Shown: positions 56,001 through 64,000 of the stretch, one piece after another
How the letters are laid out: every line of letters starts with the position of its first letter
Position numbering within the stretch: position 1 is the stretch's first letter
Origin: Ampullaceana balthica
Lineage: Eukaryota > Mollusca > Gastropoda > Lymnaeidae
Direction of reading: 5' to 3'
NCBI GenBank assembly: GCA_944989445.1
Contig: CALYLW010000054.1
Span: forward strand, 1,054,654 to 1,118,653
DNA: 64,000 nucleotides
Position numbers and translations under genes: made by a program
The notes under the pieces: model-generated
The model's database searches: none
What the model was told of the DNA's origin: nothing
The model's input: the letters and a program-made list of their open reading frames with translations, nothing else

Positions 56001-59000
56001 TAAATAGTTTTGTTTGGCTATCTCAATATATTTTGATTGTTACCCATATTACATCATCAATATACATAATTTGCAATGTATGTCACGTCCCGTCTGTCCT
56101 GTCCATGACGCTACTAATTTTAGAAAGCAGCACACCAAATTACTGCCACAAAAAATAACTCTTTTCGAACGTTCCGCATAAAATTGTTAAATATGAAAAT
56201 AAATGAATAAAATAAATAAAATAAATGAAAGTTCTGTATTACATTATTTTTTATTCTTATGTGTATTTTTTCAAAATAAATAGATTTCAGCGGAAATGAA
56301 TTTATTTTGAAAACTTCCGTCATTTTTTATGGGTAATACACTAGTACATTTGTAAATCTGAAAATAGCTTAAATTAAAAGAATTTAGTGCATGAAGTGTA
56401 AAAGTGAAATAAATTATAAGAGGCAAAATGTGCTACCATTTTGAGGAAAAAACCCTGTTGATGAATGATGGTTCCAGAGACCACTTAAAATGCAATACTC
56501 TGCCACAAATCCTTTGAGAATAATTAAAAAAAAACAAATGCAGAAGCAAGATTTTGAATAATTGTTATGTTTGAGTTTTGAAGTATTGATTCTTATTTCC
56601 TAAACAATCTTAGTACCAACATGACAAATTTTACTCATAATAGCTACGATCTGTTTGAAAACTTTTTTTGTTAAAACTCAGTTTGTATGTATTTTTTCCT
56701 AACTCTTAAATGTAGTTGACAAAAGATGTGTCAACTGCTAAGTTTTATTATTATTAAATTTTTATATTTTTTAAAAACAATTTTAAAAGAAAAAAAATAA
56801 TTGCTAAAATTAATTGCTTAAATAAATTCAAACAGGTGACATACAAAGGGTCAAGGAAATTTTAGACCAAGATCCAAGTCAGAGAGATGCCCATTCCCCT
56901 CAAGATGGCGCCACGCCTTTGATGTTTGCTGCCATGACGGGCAGGCTGGACATAGCTGAGCTGTTGGTGCTGAAGGGCTGCGATGTCAACAAGCAAGACT
57001 TAATCAGTGGCTGGACAGCTTTGATGCAGGCCACTTACCATGGGTAGGGATTAGTTAAGAAAATTTTAGTGGGAGAGGAGGTCAAGGTTGTCCACTTACC
57101 ATGGGTCAGGTCAAGGTTGTCCACTTACCATGGGTCAGGTCAAGGTTGTCCACTTACCATGGGTCAGGTCAAGGTTGTCCACTTACCATGGGTCAGGTCA
57201 ATGTTGTCCACTTACCATGGGTCAGGTCAAGGTTGTCCACTTACCATGGGTCAGGTCAAGGTTGTCCACTTACCATGGGTCAGGTCAAGGTTGTCCACTT
57301 ACCATGGGTAAGGTCAAGGTTGTCCACTTACCATGGGAAGGGCTCAGTCTAGAAAATTTTAGAGAGTGCGGATTGTCAATGTTGTTGTTCCTGTGTGATG
57401 AAAAGCACCAATTTCCATATGAATTTGATTGATTCTCTCTTTTTCTCCATGATTCCAGGAAAAAGAATGTTGCTATGTTTTTACTTTTGATTGGGGCTGA
57501 TGTCAATATCCAGGCTAAAAACGGCTGCACAGCTTTTGATATGGCATCTCTAATAGGTAGTGTACTCAGTTAAATTTGTGATAGGTAACGTACTAAATAA
57601 CCTTTGGTTGATTGGTACAGGTGACATAATAAGTTGAATTTCTCATCATAAAGATAAAAAGCATGTGATAAAAAGATATTTTTTTTCTCAGCAAAATTGA
57701 GCTATAAATGTCAAAAGTAGCATAACATGAAGGGGGAAGTTAAAAGGGGGTTTGTAGATGAAATTTTCTTTACTAAAAGTAAAAGCTATTTTTAGAAGAC
57801 GTTCTCTAATAGCCGACTATGTCCTTGGACCAGATGATGTTGACACAGAGTTACTACGCCAGTTGGCAGCCAAAGCCATGCAGGTCAATAAAGTGGACAA
57901 GAACAAAAAGAACAGATCCAAAGCCAGTGACGTGTCTGCAACTCTGAGCAATGACCTGAGGTCAGTTAAAGCTGATGTGACTTAAAGTCAGTTCGCATCT
58001 CATTTTTTTCCAAATTTGCTTTAAAGTCAGACATTTTGTGAAAAATTTCAACCCATCTTGATGAATTGGTTTTCTTTATATCCCATTAAAGCAGTGTTTC
58101 TCAAATAGTGGGGGGCGCCCCCCCTGGAGGGCGCGAGGCTCCCTAAAGGGGGGCGCGAAATGATGTACTTATAACAATTTTATAGACAAATGATGCTATT
58201 TACTGTCGAGCGGGGGCGCGAAATGTTTTCTTCTTCCTATTGGGGCGTGACATAAAATAATTTAGTAACACTGCATTTTAATTTATCTTTCAGTGAGTAC
58301 CATGTAATACACATTTTTAAATATTTTTTTTTCATAGCATGGATTCTGAGAACCCCAAAAGTGGACTTAAGGTAATGGGTGCTGATATCTTTTAACAGTA
58401 GAGCCATACCAAGTAAACAAATATATCCCAAATATTAGTTTGTTAGATTTCTACAATAATATTTTTTTTTACAAATCAAATGCAGTCATCTTGTTCAGTT
58501 GATTTGTCCATACGTTTGTCAGAGACGAAGGCTGAAGTTGTGTCAAGGGGGCGCATGGTAGAGGATTCTTTACAGTACTAAGCCTGCCCTTACACCTTTT
58601 TTTTTCTTATTGGCGCTTAGCCAACACAAAAATATATCCCTGAGTATTCATCTCATTTCAACATTTAGTCAAATTAAAATGTGAACGTTTAAATAACCTG
58701 TAATAAAAAAACAATGTGTTACAACAGTTAAAGGGTTAAATTTAAATTTAGTTGTGGAGTCGAGAAATAAAATCATTAAACTTTATCTCACCCCACAGTC
58801 ATCAATTTTAGCACTAGAAGGAGTTAAATCTAGATTGAAAGCTTGGTATTAGAATGTCCTTGATAAAAATTTATCATTATTTATTCTCTCTTAAATATTT
58901 TTTTTAAAAAAACTTTCCCTTAATTATTTTTTTAAAAACCTTCCCTTAATTATTTTTTTATTTTAAATCTCAGGGTTGGTGGAATCGTATGTCGAACAGA

Positions 59001-62000
59001 TTTAGAAACTTGAAGCTTGGCCGAACTTTCACTGGCAGCAATCGTCTGGCTCCTCTGAACCTCGAGACGTCCACCTCTGTCCAAGATCTGACCATAAAGA
59101 CACCTTCAGCCCCACAAACCCAGGTACTAAGGTTTACATCTTAGCATGTCATTCATTAGACTTTGAACAGTTTCAGAAGAAGAAAAAAAAATAAGTTAAA
59201 CACATAATAACACTAGGTTGGAAACAGGGCTTTTTTTTTCAACACAGCTTAATATTTAAAAAAACAAATTTGTTTGTTCTATTTTCAGTCAGCTCGCCTA
59301 GAGAGAAAGACAATGATACACACAGATAATGCAAGCATGTCAATGACCAGCTATGACACGATGCTGCTGGAGACCAAACAAAGTGCCTCACACTATACCT
59401 TGGTAATTTCTTGGCTTGGCTCCTCCACCCCATACTTGATGATAAGAGATATCTATGATTAGTTAGTGCACCAGTGAGTTGGGTGGTAGTTGTCACAATC
59501 AGAATTGCACACTCGTCATATTATTAGTTTAGCTCACCTTATTAGGCATGTTTATTGACTGGGACAGCACGGGTGCGCTGTACTGAGATAAAGATCCAAC
59601 TGACAGACCAACTTATTTGGATGCATTTTAAGTAACTGAAACTTCCTTCTCAGCGGAGCACTGACTTTTCATCCCATATATATGAAGAAGAATGTGTGAT
59701 AGCTTGTGATTAGTTATTAGGATATTGTGGAATTATATTGCTTAATTATCACTTGTTGATTTATTATTATGTAGCTTATGTGTATTGTACTGTTATTTAT
59801 GTGGTTAGTATGAAAAGCATGTATATTTAAATTATTATATGTATGTTATTATCTCCATGTAAAGCGCTGTGAGCTGGGAAACAGCGCTATAAAAAATTTC
59901 ACAATTTATTATTATTATTCTTACAAGTCAGCCTTACAGTGGTTTGTGTTCTATTTCTGTGACTTTGTGACTTTTGTTTGAGGGATAAAAACCCATAAAA
60001 AAAACTTGCTGTCACCATGGTCCATACATAATAGGGCGGTTACACCATACATTTTATAACTTTAGGGTAGGATATAAATAATAAGAGAAAGAAAATCTGT
60101 TCGAGTGAATCCTAATATTTTTAGAATATTCTTTAATACATCTAAATATTCTTTGATCTCCACATCCTGGCCATAGGGATGGATTAATTTTTGAAACTTC
60201 TTTAATTAAAGGAAATCAACTCTCCACACTCGGCCATGTCGAGTGAGACTTTGAAGCCGGTCATACCACCGTTTCTGCCGACCCCAAGCTTTGCTCTGGA
60301 CAATTCTGATCATTCACACCGCCTGACCTCCAATTTTAGGGCACATAAGTCAGGTGACGAGAGCTATGTAAGTTTACTTTTTATCTTCCATAGAGACATA
60401 ATGTTGTTATTTCTTTTCTTGAAGTTCATCTTAGAAACAAATTATTGCAAATTAACTCTGAGACCTAAGGTGGGTTTTGAAATCATTTTTAAATAAGTGC
60501 TACAAGGAACAGAGAAACAGAATTTAGTTTTATAAATACTTAAATGAAAACGAATAATGTAAACATTTCTTAACCCGGATTCATATTTTTTATTGCCATG
60601 AATGTGATAAGCAGAGAGGTAATGTTCTGAGGCCTATAAAAGCGCAGAGCATGTCAACCGGAAACTTGAACAACAACATTACCTCAGTCCCTGCTATCGG
60701 CAACAACTACAGCAACCACCAAAATGACAACAGCCCTGACTCTTCAGGGGGTAGCAGTAACATCACAGCCCTTCAGACCAAGATGGCTGCACACAGAAAG
60801 TATGCTGTCTTGGGAAGGTCAAGGCCAAATGACTCCAATAACGTTACAGGTAAGACTTGTTATTCAAGGAATTTTTTATTACTTGCTCAGCTTGCATTTT
60901 TGCCAGCTGTCCGTGAATTTACTGACATCTAGACCTGAAATGTAAGAAATTGTAGAATATCTATTCAAATTTTAAAAAATGTAAAAAACAAAGTTTTTTA
61001 ATATAATTTCTTTATATACGAGACATACCTACAAGAATCATATATATATTTACTCTCAATTATGTATGACTGTGGCTTAACGCTAAGAGACATCACTCTG
61101 CTTTTTTTAAAAATTGAAAATATAGACTTAAAATCATAATCATTTTGGTTTTCAGATTAACTTTAACCAAACAACGCACGAACCTTTGACGTCAGCATTT
61201 GTGTTGTAAACAGTGCTGACTGACTCAAAGAGTAATTTTTTGGTGCAGTAATTTGGTGCGCTGCTTTCTAAAATTAGTTTAAAAATTGTGTTGTGATTAG
61301 CACTGTAAAAAAAAATTATATAAATTAGGGGTCTACCGATATCTGGATATCGGCAATATCGGTATCGGTAGCATGTAAAGGTCCCGATATTGACGTCACC
61401 GATATTTCATAATAAGTGACATTTGACCTATAAAAAAAACGGAAACAAAAAAACTATCATTTAGATTTACAATATCTCGACAAATTAATATATCGACCCC
61501 GATACTGGTATTGAAATAGTTAAAAGAGTCCTAGTATTAATATGTGCAGCCACGATACAGTGTGCCATGTGCTTTGATATTGTTTAGGTATCGGCCGATT
61601 TTCGTATACTCAGAAATACTGTGTAAATAGTGCCGATGCCAAGTATACCGTAATTGCTCTAATAAATGTATAACATGTAAACATTATGTTCACGTAATTG
61701 CTCTAATAGCAAAGATGCACGCAGAATCGCAGATGTCTAAAACATTTCGTTTCGTATGGAATAACAAAATGTACCGTGTGAAGACTTGTTGTCATTGGCA
61801 ACCATTCAACCTTCAGCCTCATTTTCACTCTATTACTATTGTACTTTGTTCTCATTGTTTCATTCATAAAAGGTGGCCGTGTGCAAAAGCCATTAAACTA
61901 TTGGTTAGAATTAATAATCATGAGTCAAGGTTGAAGTTTCAAAAGGAGTACCTAATATGGTTGTACATTTTTATAAAGGACGGTTCGTTTTGCTATGTCC

Positions 62001-64000
62001 CATGTAGGTCATGATCTGGAACTTGTAAACACATCGGAAACTTCGTTTCGGGAAAAAAAATCGGTAATTTCGGCAAAACTGGATATCGTTAGACGCCTTA
62101 ATTATAAGATATAAATAATTACGAGTGATAAATTTAAGAATGACGTAATCAAATTTGACCGCTGTTATTTTTGTCCTAACAAATACTCATATCGGAAAAA
62201 AATATCGGTAATATCGGCAAAACTGGATATTGTTAGAACCCTTAATTATAAGATATAAATAAATACGAGTGATAAATTTAAGAATGACGTAATCAAATAT
62301 GACCGCTGTTATTTTTGTCCTAACAAATACTCATATCGGCACTCATATCGGAATAAAATATCTGTAATATCGGCAAAAATGCTTATCGGTAGACCCCTAA
62401 TATAAAAGATAAATAATTAGGAGTGATAAATTTAAGAATGATGTCATCAAATATGACCGCTGGTTTTTGTCCTAACAAATACCCTATCGGCACTCATATC
62501 GGAAAAAAATATCGGTCATATCGGCAAAAATGCATATCGGTAGTCCCCTAATATAAAAGATAAATAATTACGAGTGATAAATTTAAGAATGACGTCATCA
62601 AATATGACCGCTGGTTTTTGTCCTAACAAATACTCATATCGGCAAAAAAAATATCGGTAATATCGGTATCTGCAATATCGGCAAAAAGGCATATTGGTAG
62701 ACCCCTAATATAAATACTTTAAGTACATTTCACAAATATTTCGGATTTATCATACAAGGGTAAGTTACTTAGGCTTTTGACCCAAAAAAAAGTGGGCGCC
62801 CTACAACCCCTATTATAAAATACTTTGTGTATATTTAAGGAAGTTTAATATTACGTATTTATCATGCAAGGACAAGTTAGTTGTGCTTTGAAAAAGGTGG
62901 GCGCCACGGCGCCGCAGCACAACCTAGTGTTCATTATATTAAGCATCGCATGACAAATAAAAAAATTCAAAATTTTTGTTATGTCTCAAATATATAAAGG
63001 ATTTATAGTAAAAAAACTTCTACAGTCTGCCTGCTAAATTTCAGCTCGATTTGATCACAGGAAAAGGGTTATAAAAACATGTTTAACATACTTCGCACCG
63101 CGAGACAGCTTATCAATTAATAGCATTTACATTTACAGATAGGGAATATATTTTTTTAAAGGATTGTCAATATTATAAGTATTAAAAAGGTTGTTCAATA
63201 TAATACGCAGTGCGACACTCAAGCACAAAAATTAAAATGCTACATAGAGATACATAGAGATAATCTAAAAATTCATTAATTTAATTACACTACATTCGAT
63301 CGATCTGAAATTTTGATAGATCATTTTTATCATCGGCACGAGACTGCCTGCAAACTTTCAGCTCGGTAGCATACGAGGAAGTGGGTTAAAAATCGATCCA
63401 AAGTTTTTTCGGCAATCAAGGCATCAAGCATCAATCAAGCAGACGCCACGAGTTAATATAAAGGATTTAAAAATACGATTACTTTTTTTTATTGTTGATT
63501 TTGTGAGTGTGAAAAGAATTTATAGCATTAAAAGTGTTTTTTTTTAAAGATTGATTGATTAATTTTTTTATTTGAAAAGTCAAATTTCAATAAATTAAGA
63601 TTTAAACTACAACTTGTATTAAAAGAATTGTCAACCCTTTAGAATTAGAGCTTATACATTATTTCTATTTAATCAACAAATATTGATTTTAATAAAATAA
63701 TCAGAATTAGGTCAAGGCCCACTATTTGCACAGAACTCCAACATTCCAGCACCAAAGTTCTCCCCCTTCCTGCCCCATAACACACCTTCAAAGTTATTTA
63801 TGCCAAGGTAAGAATGTCTTTAATATGAAAATAAGTAAGGACATTTTTTTATATAATTTTCAGTGAATTTTGTTTGAAATTATTTTTTGTTAAATTTCCT
63901 AAAACAAATATTTGTAATGTGATTTTCAGGAAATCAGCAACTGCACCCTCTTCCTTCCGCACAATGTCAAATACAACTTCCCCAAACAGTTCGACCAGCG
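53082..64000 (+). CDS. ANKS6: ANKS6-like ankyrin-repeat/SAM protein, 3' end outside
   Basis: Fourteen phased exons: 53082-53207, 54376-54485, 54619-55082, 55821-55865, 56836-57043, 57459-57556, 57834-57960, 58338-58371, 58974-59123, 59289-59402, 60212-60367, 60615-60849, 63711-63807, 63930-64000 (continues). About 678 residues are visible. Residues 1-350 are ankyrin repeats (LYSACEQGDTDCV, FGWTPLLQAARYGHTNI, GATPLMFAAMTGRLDIAELL, GWTALMQATYHGKKNVAMFL), followed by DVDTELLRQLAAKAMQVNK, then the ANKS6-specific GWWNRMSNRFRNLKL (~405-420) and a Ser/Asn-rich linker. In vertebrates ANKS6 works with NEK8, inversin and NPHP3 in the proximal cilium; the same role here is inference. Exon 7 starts at 57834: the upstream AG gives a stop. 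The SAM domain should follow beyond 64000. Introns hold minisatellites and a hAT element. Confidence 0.93.
53560..54110. repeat. 55-bp minisatellite, ten units, ANKS6 intron 1
   Basis: Units of TCAAATGTAACTTTAAGGCA plus CTTTAAATACATGTACTCCT plus ATATATGTCATGGGG repeat with a 55-bp period (for example 53661 to 53716). About ten units are present; the first and last lack ATACATGT-type bases. Variation is mostly CATGG/CACGG, suggesting recent unequal exchange or slippage. Confidence 0.95.
55205..55668. repeat. MITE in ANKS6 intron 3
   Basis: Ends CATTAACGTTTAATGCCCCA and its inverse TGGGGCATTAAACGTTAATG; the terminus is itself a partial palindrome. The interior includes a GC-rich stretch with TTCCGGC words. 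No target duplication was identified. The ORF 55141-55404 in this segment is not ANKS6 coding sequence. Confidence 0.75.
57080..57345. repeat. 29-bp minisatellite copying the ANKS6 exon 5 donor
   Basis: Nine units of GTTGTCCACTTACCATGGGT plus CAGGTCAAG lie just inside intron 5. The unit contains CCACTTACCATGGGT, the last coding bases of exon 5 (TYHG) together with its GT donor at 57044. Each unit therefore repeats a potential 5' splice site. Repeat-derived frames are open in all phases on this strand and must not be read as a gene. Confidence 0.95.
58092..58273. mobile_element. hAT-like MITE in ANKS6 intron 7
   Basis: CAGTGTTTCTCAAATAGTGG at the left and AGTAACACTG at the right are hAT-type ends, with GGGGGCGC-rich internal words on both sides. 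Flanks CATTAAAG and CATTTTAA agree only partly. It lies between exons 7 and 8, about 65 bp upstream of exon 8. Confidence 0.7.
59510..59935 (+). mobile_element. LINE 3' end with (TTA)n tail, ANKS6 intron 10
   Basis: The 3' part, GTAAAGCGCTGTGAGCTGGG then AAACAGCGCTATAAAAA, forms a hairpin (AGCGCTGT/ACAGCGCT) and is followed by TTATTATTATTATTC, the usual end of several CR1/L2-like LINE families. The upstream ~350 bp is probably its 3' UTR; no coding was read. The family is different from the GATAA-tailed LINE elsewhere in the window. Confidence 0.6.
61326..62707 (+). mobile_element. hAT-like element with internal repeats, ANKS6 intron 12
   Basis: Begins TAGGGGTCTACCGATATC, ends with the inverse of TAGGGGTCTACCAATATGCC, with an exact ATATAAAT duplication at 61318-61325 and 62708-62715. 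ATATCGG/TATCGGTA words fill it. The left part (61600-61960) includes the core shared with 100-410 and 50440-50760. The right part is a 4- to 5-fold tandem repeat of 130-170 bp with GATAAATTTAAGAATGACGT and GACCGCTG..TTTTTGTCCTAA. The ORF 61715-62014 lies in the repeat core. Confidence 0.9.
62955..63480. repeat. Rearranged copy of the ~530-bp monomer family
   Basis: AAAGGATTTATAGTAAAAAA at 62996 matches the end of the array unit at 28963 in the same orientation, while CTAAAAATTCATTAATTTAA at 63266 and ATCGATCTGAAATTTTGAT are reverse-complement matches to its middle. It is thus an internally inverted or two-copy remnant, 230 bp upstream of ANKS6 exon 13. Bases 62716-62954 hold nothing else clear. 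Confidence 0.65.

Noticed and set aside
57069..57432. Three overlapping open frames of repetitive protein (VKVVHLPWVRSRLSTYHG-like)
   Set aside because: They are translations of the 29-bp intronic minisatellite, open in all three frames.
57779..57833. Earlier start of ANKS6 exon 7 at the TTTTTAG acceptor
   Set aside because: In the phase left by exon 6 it meets a stop after four codons; the acceptor at 57833 keeps the conserved DVDTELLRQLA frame.

Overview
This is animal nuclear DNA. It is AT-rich, its genes are split by GT-AG introns, and it is crowded with decayed and nested transposons. The protein families and the mix of CR1/L2-like and RTE-like LINEs, hAT elements and MITEs fit an invertebrate, most plausibly a mollusc or other spiralian. 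The species assignment is inference; no species marker is visible.

Three host genes can be reconstructed, all in the right half. (1) MEAK7/TLDC1-like (30374-38273, +): eight exons, an N-myristoylation-type start (MGGSES) and a TLDc domain. (2) NUDT19-like Nudix hydrolase (46647-43904, -): three exons. It converges on MEAK7 across a gene-free 5.6 kb. (3) ANKS6-like ankyrin/SAM protein (53082 to beyond 64000, +): 14 exons visible, about 678 residues. The window ends before the expected C-terminal SAM domain. NUDT19 and ANKS6 are divergent, about 6.4 kb apart. No shared pathway is evident: mTOR/lysosome-linked TLDc protein, CoA hydrolase, and ciliary inversin-compartment scaffold.

The left half (1-30300) has no convincing host gene. 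It contains: foldback repeats (812-1530, 3535-4965); two inverted copies of a transposon family with 7-bp target duplications and arrays of ~178-bp repeats at one end only (5974-9179, 10243-12369); a decayed hAT transposase gene split by a TTAA-flanked element and a LINE (13339-16450); a second transposase relic (17200-18310); a GGGGCCGTCC-ended family (18638-22427 and others) whose copies carry hAT insertions and CRE-type TGACGTCA palindromes; a three-layer nest (25437-27910); and a three-unit ~530-bp tandem array with a long CT tract (27910-29535).

The right half carries further elements in introns and intergenic DNA: paired long-TIR MITEs and a pogo/Tigger relic inside MEAK7, an ATT-flanked element in NUDT19 intron 1, a 9-bp-TSD MITE and an RTE-like LINE between NUDT19 and ANKS6, and a hAT element with internal repeats in an ANKS6 intron. 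Minisatellites sit exactly on two gene landmarks: the ANKS6 exon 5 splice donor and the NUDT19 stop codon. Both MEAK7 and NUDT19 need one base removed from a G/C homopolymer to restore their frame, which points to assembly error more than gene decay.
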